A DNA stretch of 64,000 nt from Caenimonas sp. SL110 (GTDB taxonomy: Bacteria > Pseudomonadota > Gammaproteobacteria > Burkholderiales > Burkholderiaceae_C): NCBI RefSeq assembly GCF_001044395.1, contig NZ_JANU01000064.1, positions 1-64,000 on the forward strand, read 5' to 3'. The notes below the pieces were generated by a model. That model searched no databases, was not told the origin of the DNA, and saw only the letters and a program-made list of their open reading frames with translations. Positions 49,732 through 58,821 of the stretch are shown here, one piece after another (within the stretch, counting starts at the first letter, position 1; each line of letters opens with the position of its first letter). The position numbers and the translations under genes are program-made.

Positions 49732-51201
49732 ATGCGCCTCTTAGGAAAAGCGCTCACCTTCGACGATGTGTTGCTGGTGCCAGCGTTCTCCCAGGTCCTT
49801 CCCAAGGACACGTCCCTCGCGACGAGATTCTCCCGAAACATCACCCTGAATCTGCCGCTCGTGTCCGCCGCCATGGACACAGTGACCGAGGCGCGGCTGG
49901 CCATTGCCATCGCGCAAGAAGGTGGTATCGGCATCGTCCACAAGAACTTCACCCCGAAGCAGCAGGCCGCCGAAGTTGCGCGGGTCAAGCGATATGAATC
50001 CGGTGTCCTTCGGGACCCGGTCATCATCACGCCGACCCACACGGTGCGCCAGGTCATCGACATGCAGGAACAGCTGGGCATCTCCGGCTTTCCGGTGGTC
50101 GATGGCGGCAAGGTGGTCGGCATCGTCACCGGACGCGATCTGCGCTTCGAAACGCGATACGACGTGCAGGTCAGCCAGATCATGACGCCGCGCGAAAAGC
50201 TTATCACGGTGCGCGAGGGCACGACGGCCGAAGAAGCCAAGGCCCTGCTCAACAAGTACAAGCTGGAGCGCCTTCTCGTCATCAATGACGAGTTCGAGCT
50301 CAAGGGCCTCATCACCGTCAAGGACATCACCAAGCAGACCAGCTTTCCCAACGCAGCGCGCGATGGGGCGGGCCGCTTGCGCGTTGGCGCAGCGGTCGGC
50401 GTGGGCGAGGGCACCGAAGAGCGTGTCGAGGCCCTGGTCAAGGCCGGCGTCGATGCCATCGTGGTGGACACCGCGCACGGTCACAGCAAGGGCGTGATCG
50501 AGCGCGTGCGCTGGGTCAAACAGAACTACCCGCACATCGATGTCATCGGCGGCAACATCGCCACCGGCGCTGCAGCCCTGGCACTGGTCGAAGCGGGCGC
50601 GGACGCGGTCAAGGTCGGCATCGGCCCAGGCTCGATTTGCACAACCCGTATCGTGGCCGGTGTGGGCGTTCCGCAGATCATGGCGATCGACAACGTCGCG
50701 ACTGCATTGCACGGCAGCGGCGTGCCCCTGATCGCCGACGGCGGCATTCGCTATTCCGGTGACATTGCCAAGGCCATTGCGGCCGGCGCGCACACCGTGA
50801 TGATGGGCGGCATGTTTGCGGGCACCGAAGAGGCGCCCGGCGAGATCGTGCTGTACCAGGGCCGCAGCTACAAGAGCTATCGCGGCATGGGCTCCATCGG
50901 CGCGATGCAGCAGGGCAGCGCCGACCGCTATTTCCAGGAAGCCACGACCGGCAACCCCAACGCCGACAAGCTCGTGCCCGAGGGCATCGAAGGTCGTGTG
51001 CCCTACAAGGGCTCGATGGTTTCCATCGTGTTCCAGATGGCCGGCGGTGTCCGCGCCAGCATGGGCTACTGCGGCTGCGCCACGATCGAAGACATGCGCG
51101 CCAAAGCCGAGTTCGTCGAGATCACGGCAGCAGGCATTCGCGAAAGCCATGTGCATGACGTGCAGATCACCAAAGAAGCGCCGAACTACCGCGCCGACTG
51201 A
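49732..51201 (+). CDS. guaB: IMP dehydrogenase GuaB
   Basis: 489 residues, standard bacterial length. Converts IMP to XMP with NAD+, the rate-limiting step to [23 protein letters not shown] start, two CBS domains (about 95-205: [44 protein letters not shown]), the catalytic Cys in [39 protein letters not shown] and the flap [21 protein letters not shown]. Followed 21 bases later by guaA, giving the usual guaBA operon. Confidence 0.97.
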   Translation: MRLLGKALTFDDVLLVPAFSQVLPKDTSLATRFSRNITLNLPLVSAAMDTVTEARLAIAIAQEGGIGIVHKNFTPKQQAAEVARVKRYESGVLRDPVIITPTHTVRQVIDMQEQLGISGFPVVDGGKVVGIVTGRDLRFETRYDVQVSQIMTPREKLITVREGTTAEEAKALLNKYKLERLLVINDEFELKGLITVKDITKQTSFPNAARDGAGRLRVGAAVGVGEGTEERVEALVKAGVDAIVVDTAHGHSKGVIERVRWVKQNYPHIDVIGGNIATGAAALALVEAGADAVKVGIGPGSICTTRIVAGVGVPQIMAIDNVATALHGSGVPLIADGGIRYSGDIAKAIAAGAHTVMMGGMFAGTEEAPGEIVLYQGRSYKSYRGMGSIGAMQQGSADRYFQEATTGNPNADKLVPEGIEGRVPYKGSMVSIVFQMAGGVRASMGYCGCATIEDMRAKAEFVEITAAGIRESHVHDVQITKEAPNYRAD

Positions 51202-51222
51202 CACCGGGCCCACACCTTCCCC

Positions 51223-52845
51223 ATGCAACACCAAAAGATCCTCATCCTCGATTTCGGCTCCCAGGTCACGCAGCTGATTGCGCGTCGTGTGCGCGAGTCC
51301 CATGTGTTTTGCGAAGTGCAGCCCTGCGACGTTTCCGACGAGTGGATTCGCGAATACGCCAAAGACGGACAACTCAAGGGCGTGATCCTGTCCGGCAGCC
51401 ATGCGAGCGTGTACGAAGACACCACCGACAAGGCCCCTCGGGCGGTGTTCGAGCTCGGCGTGCCGGTGCTGGGCATCTGCTACGGCATGCAGACGATGGC
51501 GCACCAGCTGGGCGGCAAGGTCGAAGGTGGCCACAAGCGCGAGTTCGGATTTGCGAGCGTGCGCGCACGCGGCCACACCCGGTTGCTGGAGAACATCGCC
51601 GACTTCACGACGGACGAAGGCCACGGCATGCTCAACGTCTGGATGAGCCATGGCGACAAGGTGACCGAGCTGCCACCGGGCTTCAAGCTGATGGCCTCGA
51701 CCGAGAGCTGCCCCATCGCGGGCATGGCCGACGAGGAGCGCAGGTTCTACGCCTTGCAGTTCCATCCGGAGGTCACGCACACCCAACAGGGCAAGGCGAT
51801 CCTGGAGCGTTTTGTCATCGGCATTTGCGGTGCGCGTCCGGACTGGATCATGCGCGACCACATCGCAGAGGCTGTGGAGCTGATCCGCAAGCAGGTGGGC
51901 GACGAAGAGGTGATCCTGGGTCTTTCAGGTGGCGTCGATTCTTCGGTGGCGGCGGCGCTGATCCACCGCGCGATCGGCGACCAGCTCACCTGTGTTTTCG
52001 TTGATCACGGCCTGCTGCGCCTGAACGAAGGCGACATGGTGATGGAGATGTTCGCCGGCAAGCTGCACGCCAAGGTGATGCGCGTCGATGCGAGCGAAGT
52101 CTTCCTGTCCAAACTTGCTGGCGTGAGCGAACCCGAAGCCAAACGCAAGATCATCGGGCGCGAGTTCGTTGAAGTATTCAAGGCCGAAGCGGCTCGCCTC
52201 AAGGCCGGCCTGGATGGCGCGCACAAGGGCGCCAAGTGGTTGGCCCAGGGCACGATCTACCCGGACGTCATCGAGTCCGGCGGTGCCAAGAGCAAGAAAG
52301 CCGTCACGATCAAGAGTCATCACAACGTCGGCGGGTTGCCAGAGCAGCTCGGCCTGAAGCTGCTGGAGCCGCTACGCGACCTGTTCAAGGACGAGGTTCG
52401 CGAACTCGGTGTCGCGCTCGGCCTGCCGCATGAGATGGTGTACCGCCATCCCTTCCCCGGCCCCGGCCTGGGTGTGCGCATCCTGGGTGAAGTGAAGAAA
52501 GAATACGCGGACCTGCTGCGGCGAGCCGACGCGATCTTCATCGAGGAACTGCGCAACTTCATCGACCCGGCCACCGGCAAGAGCTGGTACGACCTCACCA
52601 GCCAGGCCTTCACCGTGTTCCTGCCGGTCAAGAGCGTGGGTGTGATGGGCGATGGACGCACCTACGACTATGTCGTGGCGTTGCGCGCTGTGCAGACCAG
52701 CGACTTCATGACGGCCGACTGGGCCGAGCTGCCGTATGCGCTTCTCAAGAAGGTGTCGGGGCGCATCATCAATGAAGTGCGCGGCATCAACCGGGTGACC
52801 TACGACGTGAGCAGCAAGCCGCCAGCGACGATTGAGTGGGAATAA
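51223..52845 (+). CDS. guaA: GMP synthase (glutamine-hydrolysing) GuaA
   Basis: 540 residues. N-terminal class I glutamine amidotransferase: [20 protein letters not shown], nucleophile Cys in [15 protein letters not shown], and [10 protein letters not shown]-terminal ATP pyrophosphatase: P-loop [18 protein letters not shown], then [30 protein letters not shown] and the dimerisation end [17 protein letters not shown]. Makes GMP from XMP, directly after guaB. The next gene can start by GTG inside its 3' end or shortly after it. Confidence 0.97.
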   Translation: MQHQKILILDFGSQVTQLIARRVRESHVFCEVQPCDVSDEWIREYAKDGQLKGVILSGSHASVYEDTTDKAPRAVFELGVPVLGICYGMQTMAHQLGGKVEGGHKREFGFASVRARGHTRLLENIADFTTDEGHGMLNVWMSHGDKVTELPPGFKLMASTESCPIAGMADEERRFYALQFHPEVTHTQQGKAILERFVIGICGARPDWIMRDHIAEAVELIRKQVGDEEVILGLSGGVDSSVAAALIHRAIGDQLTCVFVDHGLLRLNEGDMVMEMFAGKLHAKVMRVDASEVFLSKLAGVSEPEAKRKIIGREFVEVFKAEAARLKAGLDGAHKGAKWLAQGTIYPDVIESGGAKSKKAVTIKSHHNVGGLPEQLGLKLLEPLRDLFKDEVRELGVALGLPHEMVYRHPFPGPGLGVRILGEVKKEYADLLRRADAIFIEELRNFIDPATGKSWYDLTSQAFTVFLPVKSVGVMGDGRTYDYVVALRAVQTSDFMTADWAELPYALLKKVSGRIINEVRGINRVTYDVSSKPPATIEWE

Positions 52846-52877
52846 GTCTGGAAGGCGACCTGACCCTCTCCGCAGGC

Positions 52878-53852
52878 ATGCCTCACTGCGTATCTGACTC
52901 CCCCACGCTCGACCCTGCGGCACCGATCCAGTTTCTGATCAACGCGGCTGCAGGCAGCAGCGACGCAGACCAGAAGCGGGAAATCATCGAGTCGGTGTTG
53001 CAAGTGGAAGGGCGGCTGGGTCAGCTGTACTTCTGCGGGCCCACCGATCTGGCCCGCGTGGCGCGCGAGGCTGCGGGCAGGGCGCTGGCGAACCGCTCTG
53101 CCGTGGTCGCGGTCGGAGGCGATGGCACGCTCAACACGGTCGCCCAGGCCGCCCACGCCACAGGTTGTGTCATGGGTGTCGTCGCGCAGGGCACCTTCAA
53201 CTACTTCGCCCGGACGCACGGCATCCCCACCGACCCTGCCGAAGCCGTTCGCATGCTGCTGCAGGCGGCTCCGATGCCGGTCCAGGTGGGCGGCATCAAC
53301 GAGCGCGTCTTTCTCGTCAACGCCAGCCTCGGCCTCTACCCTGACTTGCTGCAAGACCGCGAAGCCTTCAAGGCCCGCTTCGGCCGAAGCCGCTGGGTGG
53401 CCTTCATGGCAGCCTGTTCGACGCTGCTGCGAGCCCAGCGCCGGCTCCGGCTCCACATCGAAATGGGAGACCTGGTTCGCGACGTGCAGACCCTGACCCT
53501 GTTTGTGGGCAACAACCGTCTGCAGCTGGAGCAAGTCGGTGCCGACCCCAAGGACACCGTGGCTGGAACGCCCGGCCACGGCAGCCTGGCTGCGCTCGTG
53601 CTGCGGCCGATAGGGACGCTTGCGATGATGGGTCTCATGGTGCGGGGCGCGATGGGGAGGTTGGGTGAAGCCGCTGGCGTGGACGGCTTCGAGTTCCGCC
53701 AGATCGTTGTCAGGCCCACGCTGGCTGCCGGCCGTCCGGAGCTTGTGGTCGCATTCGACGGTGAAGTGGCGCGCATGCGCGCACCCATCGACATCCGTGT
53801 GCTGGACAAGCCGCTTTACCTGTTGAAGCCGCAGGGCGGGAATGACGAATGA
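52878..53852 (+). CDS. Diacylglycerol/sphingosine kinase-family lipid kinase
   Basis: 324 residues from the ATG at 52878; a GTG at 52836, overlapping the guaA stop, would add 14. DAGK catalytic domain with IQFLINAAAGSSDADQKRE, the nucleotide loop VVAVGGDGTLNTVAQAAHATG and VVAQGTFNYFARTHGIPTDP, where GTFNYFAR stands in for the usual GT.NDFAR. C-terminal beta-sandwich with PELVVAFDGEVARMR. Likely phosphorylates a membrane lipid or lipid-like alcohol. Coupled by ATGA to the phosphoesterase gene. Confidence 0.88.
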   Translation: MPHCVSDSPTLDPAAPIQFLINAAAGSSDADQKREIIESVLQVEGRLGQLYFCGPTDLARVAREAAGRALANRSAVVAVGGDGTLNTVAQAAHATGCVMGVVAQGTFNYFARTHGIPTDPAEAVRMLLQAAPMPVQVGGINERVFLVNASLGLYPDLLQDREAFKARFGRSRWVAFMAACSTLLRAQRRLRLHIEMGDLVRDVQTLTLFVGNNRLQLEQVGADPKDTVAGTPGHGSLAALVLRPIGTLAMMGLMVRGAMGRLGEAAGVDGFEFRQIVVRPTLAAGRPELVVAFDGEVARMRAPIDIRVLDKPLYLLKPQGGNDE

Positions 53853-54691
53853 GCATCCTGCTGCAGATCTCCGATACGCATTTCGGTACCGCACAGCCCG
53901 CAGTTGTCGAGGCGCTGGTCGCGCTGGCTCGTTCGCAGCGGCCTGACTTGACGGTGCTGTCCGGCGACATCACCCAGCGTGCGCGCCCGGCGCAGTTCAG
54001 GGCCGCACGCGCGTTCACAGACCGCCTGGGCGTGCCGCTGGTGGCAGTTCCGGGCAACCACGACATACCGCTGTTCGACCTGTGGACGCGCCTGCGTCAT
54101 CCGTATGCACGGTACATCGCGTCCTTCGGTAACGACCTCGAACCTGTGCACCGTTCGCCCGACGTACTGGTGGTGTGCGTGAACACCACCCGTGCGCGGC
54201 GTCACAAGGATGGTGAAGTCTCTGCGCAACAAGTCGAGCGGGTGGCTGGTCTCCTCGAAAATGCGCAGCCGGAGCAACTGCGCGTGGTGGTGGTGCACCA
54301 GCCAGCGGCCGTGATACGCGAGGAGGATGCGCCTAACCGGCTTCATGGCCACGCTGCAGCGCTGGAGCGCTGGGCGCAAGCCGGCGCCGACATCGTCATG
54401 GGCGGCCACATCCACCTGCCTTATGTGAAACCGATTGCCGGCCTGGCCCGCCCCCTGTGTGTGGTGCAGGCAGGAACGGCGGTGTCGTCGCGGGTTCGCC
54501 AGGGCGTTCCCAATTCGGTGAACCTGCTGCGCTGGGGCCAAGACTGCGCGCCGGGCCTGTGCCGGATCGAGCAGTGGGATTACTCGGCTGGCAATCAGGC
54601 ATTCCTGCTCGCCAGGGCCAGCGACATCCGGCCCGCCCGAAGTGCAGGGGTTCATGCCTGCTCATCCCCCTTTTTGGTACCAAACGGATAG
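53849..54691 (+). CDS. Calcineurin-like metallophosphoesterase
   Basis: 280 residues. Motifs in order: LLQISDTHFGT (DxH), LTVLSGDITQRARPAQF (GD), VAVPGNHDIPLFD (GNHD), VVVHQPA and VMGGHIHLPYV (GHxH), a complete two-metal site. Resembles the CpdA-like phosphodiesterase branch; the real substrate is unknown. ATGA overlap with the lipid kinase gene suggests a shared pathway. Its last 40 bases overlap the 3' end of the convergent terC gene. Confidence 0.9.
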   Translation: MSILLQISDTHFGTAQPAVVEALVALARSQRPDLTVLSGDITQRARPAQFRAARAFTDRLGVPLVAVPGNHDIPLFDLWTRLRHPYARYIASFGNDLEPVHRSPDVLVVCVNTTRARRHKDGEVSAQQVERVAGLLENAQPEQLRVVVVHQPAAVIREEDAPNRLHGHAAALERWAQAGADIVMGGHIHLPYVKPIAGLARPLCVVQAGTAVSSRVRQGVPNSVNLLRWGQDCAPGLCRIEQWDYSAGNQAFLLARASDIRPARSAGVHACSSPFLVPNG

Positions 54692-55662
54692 GCCCCACCC
54701 GGCGTGCCCTTTGGCGGGATCTTCAGCGACAGGATCATCGTCACGGCCAGCGTGACCGCGGTAAAGCCGAGCGAGAACACCACCGGAATCTTGTAGATGT
54801 CGATCATCAGCATCTTCAGGCCGATGAACACCAGCACGATTGCAAGGCCGTAGCTGAGCAGGTGAAAGCGCTCGTGCATGTTGGCCAGCAGGAAGTACAT
54901 CGCGCGCAGGCCCAGAATCGCGAACACGTTGGAGGTGAGCACGATGAAGGGGTCGGTCGTGATCGCGAAGATGGCCGGGATCGAGTCCACGGCGAACACG
55001 ATGTCCACAATGCCAATGAGCAGGATCACCACCAGCAGCGGCGTGGCCATCCGGGTACCGCCTACCCGGGTGAAGAACTTCTCGCCGTCATAGTCCGGCG
55101 AGATCTTGAAGCGGCTGCGAATCCACTTGAGGGCGGGGTTGTTGTCCAGGTCGGGTTCCTGGCCCGCAGCCCACCACATCTTGATGCCGGTGAACAGCAG
55201 GAAGGCGCCGAACACATAGAGGACCCAGTGGAACTGCGCGATCAGCCAGGCGCCCACCAGGATCATCGCGGCGCGCAGAACGAGTGCGCCCAGGATGCCG
55301 ATCATCAGCACCCGTTTCTGGAACTGGGCAGGCACCGCGAAGTAGGTGAACAGCATCAGGAACACGAAGATGTTGTCGACCGCCAGCGCCTTCTCGATCA
55401 GGTAGCCCGTGAGGAACTCCAGCGACTTGCTGTTGGCCAGTGAGCGCGCAGCTTCATCGGGGCCCGCGCCGCCGAGGTACCACCACATCCAGCCCATGAA
55501 GACGAAGGACACGGCTACCCAGACGAGTGACCAGATGGCAGCCTCGCGGGTGCTGACGCGGTGCGCACCCTGCTTGCTCATCGCAAAGAAGTCGACCAGC
55601 AGTGCCACAAGGACAAACGCCGCGAATAAGGACCACATGAGTGGAGAACCGATGGTTTGCAT
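54652..55662 (-). CDS. TerC-family integral membrane protein (Alx/TerC, metal exporter-like)
   Basis: 336 residues, about nine helices. TerC core: ALAVDNIFVFLMLFTYFAVP and FVLTSNVFAILGLRAMYF-type region (PFIVLTSNVFAILGLRAMYFLLANM), with the paired acidic VDNIFVF and IVFAVDSIPAIFAI motifs that bind metal in Mn2+ exporters of this family. It matches Alx-type length. I looked for a yybP-ykoY riboswitch upstream and saw none. It lies 121 bases downstream of the NhaR-like gene on the same strand, with a regulatory palindrome in the gap. The 3' end overlaps the phosphoesterase gene by 40 bases. Confidence 0.92.
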   Translation of the reverse strand: MQTIGSPLMWSLFAAFVLVALLVDFFAMSKQGAHRVSTREAAIWSLVWVAVSFVFMGWMWWYLGGAGPDEAARSLANSKSLEFLTGYLIEKALAVDNIFVFLMLFTYFAVPAQFQKRVLMIGILGALVLRAAMILVGAWLIAQFHWVLYVFGAFLLFTGIKMWWAAGQEPDLDNNPALKWIRSRFKISPDYDGEKFFTRVGGTRMATPLLVVILLIGIVDIVFAVDSIPAIFAITTDPFIVLTSNVFAILGLRAMYFLLANMHERFHLLSYGLAIVLVFIGLKMLMIDIYKIPVVFSLGFTAVTLAVTMILSLKIPPKGTPGGAYPFGTKKGDEQA

Positions 55663-55755
55663 GACTGACCTTGAAATAGATTTGCGCGATGGGAAAGCAG
55701 CGGCAAATCTAGGGCAAGGCGATGCCTTGTAAAAGCAGATTGTTCCGTCGTCCAG

Positions 55756-55772
55756 GTTCGGAAAAACCGAAC
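55756..55772. promoter_or_regulatory. Candidate NhaR-like regulator site upstream of terC
   Basis: GTTCGG-AAAAA-CCGAAC, a perfect 6-bp inverted repeat with a 5-base centre, 94 bases ahead of the terC start and just after the regulator stop. A near copy lies at 56681-56697 ahead of the regulator itself; 16 of 19 bases agree over the aligned stretch. Confidence 0.6.
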
Positions 55773-55782
55773 AATCGAGCAG

Positions 55783-56670
55783 TCATCGTCCAGAACGGGC
55801 GCCGGCCAGCACCCGCATCACCAAAGGGTGATGTTCGCCGCGGCGCGAGCGGATCGCGTGGATTTCTTCCCTGACGCCATCGCTGCTGCCCAGCAGGCGC
55901 AATCCGCGCATCAGGCCGACGTCACCTGCCCCCAGCCGGCTGACCGGGAACACGCCAAGCCCGCGCGCTGCAAACACCGCCAGCAACGCACTATCTTCGA
56001 ACTCGCCGACGATGTGCGGGTGCAGGCCCTGCGTCTCGAACCAGTGATCCAGCGTCGATCGCAGCGCCGAGTGCCCGGTCGGCAGCAGCACCGGCAGGTC
56101 GTCCAGGGCTTGCGGAAACCGGTCGCGTTCACCCTTGCGGACGAGGGCGGCCGGGCCGTACCAGTCGACCGGTGAATCGACGAGCCGTTCACTGGTCAGC
56201 CGCAGATTCGGGTTTCGTGGTGCTGCCTGCCCCGCCAGCACCAGGTCGAGGTGATGCAGCGCCAGTTCACCCAGCAGCTGCTCGAACTCACCTTCGTGGC
56301 AAACCAGCCGCAGGTTGGGCGTGCCCAAGACCGGCTCCAGCAGCGCATGGGCTGCGAGCTTGGAGATGCCGTCAGAAAGCCCCACCGCCAGGCGGGCCAC
56401 CTGGCTGTTGGCGGCTCCACGAACCTCATCGGGAATGCTCTGGCCCAGTCGAAAGATCTCCTCGGCTCGCGCGAAGGCGGCCTGGCCTGCATCGGTCAGG
56501 ACCACCCCGCGGCCCGAAGGCTTGAGCAACTGGTGACCCAGTGATTTTTCCAGGTCCCGGACTTGCGCGCTGATGGTCTGCACTGCCATGTCAAGCCGTT
56601 CGGCGGCGCGGGCAAATCCGCCTTCCTTGGTGACGACCCAGAAGTAGTGGAGGTGGCGGTAGTTCAGCAT
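55783..56670 (-). CDS. nhaR: LysR-type regulator, NhaR-like
   Basis: 295 residues. LysR helix-turn-helix: LNYRHLHYFWVVTKEGGFARAAERLDMAVQTISAQVRDLEKSLGHQLLKPSGRGVVLTDAG. The YFW.V.KEG start and the GRG linker are the NhaR branch, which in E. coli activates a Na+/H+ antiporter. The C-terminal domain (LVCHEGEFEQLLGELALHHLDLVLAG, VLLPTGHSALRSTLDHWFETQGL, VGEFEDSALLAVFAARGLGVFPVS) also follows NhaR closely. No nhaA is nearby; the next gene on the strand is terC. Two similar palindromes, before its own start and before terC, suggest it controls both. Confidence 0.88.
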   Translation of the reverse strand: MLNYRHLHYFWVVTKEGGFARAAERLDMAVQTISAQVRDLEKSLGHQLLKPSGRGVVLTDAGQAAFARAEEIFRLGQSIPDEVRGAANSQVARLAVGLSDGISKLAAHALLEPVLGTPNLRLVCHEGEFEQLLGELALHHLDLVLAGQAAPRNPNLRLTSERLVDSPVDWYGPAALVRKGERDRFPQALDDLPVLLPTGHSALRSTLDHWFETQGLHPHIVGEFEDSALLAVFAARGLGVFPVSRLGAGDVGLMRGLRLLGSSDGVREEIHAIRSRRGEHHPLVMRVLAGARSGR

Positions 56671-56680
56671 GCGTATTCCA

Positions 56681-56697
56681 GTGCGGAAAAATCGAAC
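56681..56697. promoter_or_regulatory. Candidate NhaR-like site before its own gene
   Basis: GTGCGG-AAAAA-TCGAAC, the degenerate twin of 55756-55772. It begins 11 bases before the regulator start and 98 bases before the divergent small membrane protein, so it could serve autoregulation or both genes. Confidence 0.55.
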
Positions 56698-56778
56698 TAT
56701 AAGTGCGCTTGCAGCTGATTTATTCGAACAGGCTTTTTCAGCACACTCCGAGCCACTTGAACCAACGAAAGTCCGATC

Positions 56779-57198
56779 ATGTTCTTTGCCTTCAGCTGGC
56801 TCTCTGTGCTTGCGCTATTGGCGCTGTGGTCCCTGGCGGCATGGGCGCTTCATGCGTCCGCCGTGTGGGCGGTCTCTCATGCGGGCGGGCTCTCTGGCGC
56901 GGCGTCGGCCGCACACACACTGGTTCTGCCGCCCTGGCTCACGCCCTGGATACCTGCCGAGATTGCGCAAGCGGTCAGCCAGATGCTGGCGGGCCTCGGA
57001 CCGTTTGTCGACGGGCTGCTTCAGGCCGCACCGGCTCTGGCGGCAGGCGTGACGGTGGTGTCCTGGTCGGTCTGGGGCATTGGCAGTGCGCTGCTGCTGG
57101 CGCTGGGTGCCGGGCTACACATACTCATCGCAGTGTGGCGCCGCCGCGCAAGCGCGGGCTCGCAGTCGAGCGCCGGCCGCTTCGTGGCGACTCGCTGA
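56779..57198 (+). CDS. Hypothetical membrane protein
   Basis: 139 residues with two strong hydrophobic segments (FAFSWLSVLALLALWSLAAWALHASAVWAVS, about 3-33; SVWGIGSALLLALGAGLHILIAVWRRR, about 97-123) and a central amphipathic stretch with PPWLTPWIPAEIAQAVSQML. No family recognised. Divergent from the NhaR-like gene, with the candidate operator 56681-56697 between; the product may belong to that regulon. It is followed 64 bases later by a CopD-like protein. Confidence 0.75.
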   Translation: MFFAFSWLSVLALLALWSLAAWALHASAVWAVSHAGGLSGAASAAHTLVLPPWLTPWIPAEIAQAVSQMLAGLGPFVDGLLQAAPALAAGVTVVSWSVWGIGSALLLALGAGLHILIAVWRRRASAGSQSSAGRFVATR

Positions 57199-57262
57199 GC
57201 ATGGGCTGCTGCCATACTCTGACGGGTGTGAAGCAGGTTCTCAACCGCAAGGGAAGTCTTCG

Positions 57263-57739
57263 ATGATTTATGCAGCGCTCAAGACAGTGCACGTCCTGTC
57301 CATCATTGTCTGGATCGGTGGAATGGCGTTCGCGCACTTCTTTCTGCGTCCGACCCTCGCGCAGCTCGAGCCTGCGGTTCGGCTGCGCCTCATGCACGAC
57401 GTCCTGGGGCGTTTCTTCCAGGCGGTACTGGTCGCATCTTTGGCGACGCTCGCCAGCGGTGTCTGGATGATTGGCCGTGTGGCAAAGCAGGTGGTGCAGT
57501 CCGGAGGAAAATTCGAGATGCCATTGGCCTGGACCGTCATGGCGGTGCTGGGTGTGGCGATGGTGGCGATCTTCATGCACATCCGATTCGCGCTCTACAA
57601 GCGTCTCGGCCGGGCCGTTGCCGGGTCCGATTGGGCCGCAGGCGCAGCCGCGCTGGCGCAGATCCGCACATGGGTCTCGGTCAACCTCGGCCTGGGCGTG
57701 GTGATACTGCTGGTGACCTTGTTGCGCTGGACCGCCTGA
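57263..57739 (+). CDS. CopD-like integral membrane protein
   Basis: 158 residues and four helices. MIYAALKTVHVLSIIVWIGGMAFAHFFLRPTL carries His and Trp positions typical of the CopD/DUF2269-like family, where a conserved His on helix 1 binds heme or copper. Further helices: FFQAVLVASLATLASGVWMIG, AWTVMAVLGVAMVAIFMHIRFALYKRL and VSVNLGLGVVILLVTLLRW. The ATG at 57263 is used; the frame open from 57080 overlaps the previous gene and lacks the family start. Function is not established. Confidence 0.85.
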   Translation: MIYAALKTVHVLSIIVWIGGMAFAHFFLRPTLAQLEPAVRLRLMHDVLGRFFQAVLVASLATLASGVWMIGRVAKQVVQSGGKFEMPLAWTVMAVLGVAMVAIFMHIRFALYKRLGRAVAGSDWAAGAAALAQIRTWVSVNLGLGVVILLVTLLRWTA

Positions 57740-57802
57740 AGTCGTCCAGGCCGATTCGCAGGGCTTGGAACACCCTCGGGGCCCATCTATGATCTGCAGG
57801 AA

Positions 57803-58735
57803 ATGTCGGCCACCACCACAGTTATCTTCGCGGACCTCACGGGTAGCACCAGCCTGTTCGAGGTCCTGGGCAATGAGATGGCGACCCGAACCGTCACCAC
57901 CCTCACGCAATGGATAGGCGACGTCGTCGTGGAAAACGGCGGGCGCGTCGTCAAGACCTTGGGCGATGGCGTCCTGGCCGTCTTCCCCGACGGCATAGGT
58001 GCGGTACACGCGGCCGTCGATCTGCAACGCCAACACGCGCAGCGCCTGCAGGAATGGCCCAAGCAGGTCCGCATGCGGCTGCAGGTGGGCGTGGCTTCCG
58101 GTGAAGTGATCGATGTGGACGGCGACTGCTACGGCGACGCCGTCAACATGGCATCGCGGCTCTCGGACCTGTCGGGCGCCGACCAGATATGGGCCACGAA
58201 ATCGGTCGTCACGCAGCATCGCTCGGACCCGCATGGAGTTCGCTTTCGCAGCCTGGGGCCTGTGCCCATTCGCGGCAAGAGCAACGCGACGACCATCTAT
58301 CGCGTCGAGTGGGATGTAGAAGTCCACACCATGAACCTCACGGTCCCCGCAGCACTGGCGCCCAATCGTGGCGCAGCGCTGCTGCCACCGCCGGCGCAGG
58401 GCATCGCGCTGTCGTGGCTCGACCAGCAGAGGTTGTTCACGCTGGACCAGATGCCCGTGCACCTCGGGCGCGCGGGTGCAGCCGATTTCGAGGTGAACGA
58501 CCAACGCGTTTCGCGGCTGCACGCGCGTATCGACTGGCGCAACGGCACCTTCATCCTCACCGATCTGAGCAGCTACGGAACCTGGGTGCGCTTCAACGGC
58601 AATTCACTCGAACTGGCCCTGCGCCGAAACGATTGCGTCCTGGTCAGCGATGGCGAAATCGCGCTGGGTGCATCGTTCGAAGACTTCACGGTGCCCACCG
58701 TGGCGTTCACCGTGACGAGCGGCCAGCGACGCTAG
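57803..58735 (+). CDS. Class III adenylate/guanylate cyclase fused to FHA domain
   Basis: 310 residues. Residues 1 to about 170 are a class III cyclase: FADLTGSTSLFEVLG with metal Asp10-11 region, VVKTLGDGVLAVFPD with the second metal Asp, GVASGEVIDVDGDCYGDAVNMASRLSDLS with the transition-state Asn and Arg. All core catalytic positions appear present. Residues about 215-295 are an FHA domain: VHLGRAGAADFEVNDQRVSRLHARIDWRNGTFILTDLSSYGTWVRFNG, which binds phosphothreonine. It therefore probably makes cAMP or cGMP and docks to a phosphorylated partner. No signal peptide or membrane helix. AGGAA lies just before the ATG. Confidence 0.92.
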   Translation: MSATTTVIFADLTGSTSLFEVLGNEMATRTVTTLTQWIGDVVVENGGRVVKTLGDGVLAVFPDGIGAVHAAVDLQRQHAQRLQEWPKQVRMRLQVGVASGEVIDVDGDCYGDAVNMASRLSDLSGADQIWATKSVVTQHRSDPHGVRFRSLGPVPIRGKSNATTIYRVEWDVEVHTMNLTVPAALAPNRGAALLPPPAQGIALSWLDQQRLFTLDQMPVHLGRAGAADFEVNDQRVSRLHARIDWRNGTFILTDLSSYGTWVRFNGNSLELALRRNDCVLVSDGEIALGASFEDFTVPTVAFTVTSGQRR

Positions 58736-58821
58736 CGGCAATATGAGTGCGAACACAAGTGCCATGCCGACCGCGTCCTTCAGCAGCGCCCGGACATGAT
58801 CGAAGGCGGCACAATTGCCGC

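Noticed and set aside
49741-51861. 706-codon minus-strand frame over guaB and guaA
   Set aside because: Shadow of two unmistakable genes; its His/Asp/Ala/Val-rich product has no motif.
54457-55443. 328-codon plus-strand frame opposite terC
   Set aside because: Antisense of a TerC protein with clear helices; the product is His/Glu/Gln-rich and unlike a real protein.
55663-55755. Mn2+ (yybP-ykoY) riboswitch ahead of terC
   Set aside because: The leader is short and lacks the conserved internal loops; only the palindrome at 55756 stands out.
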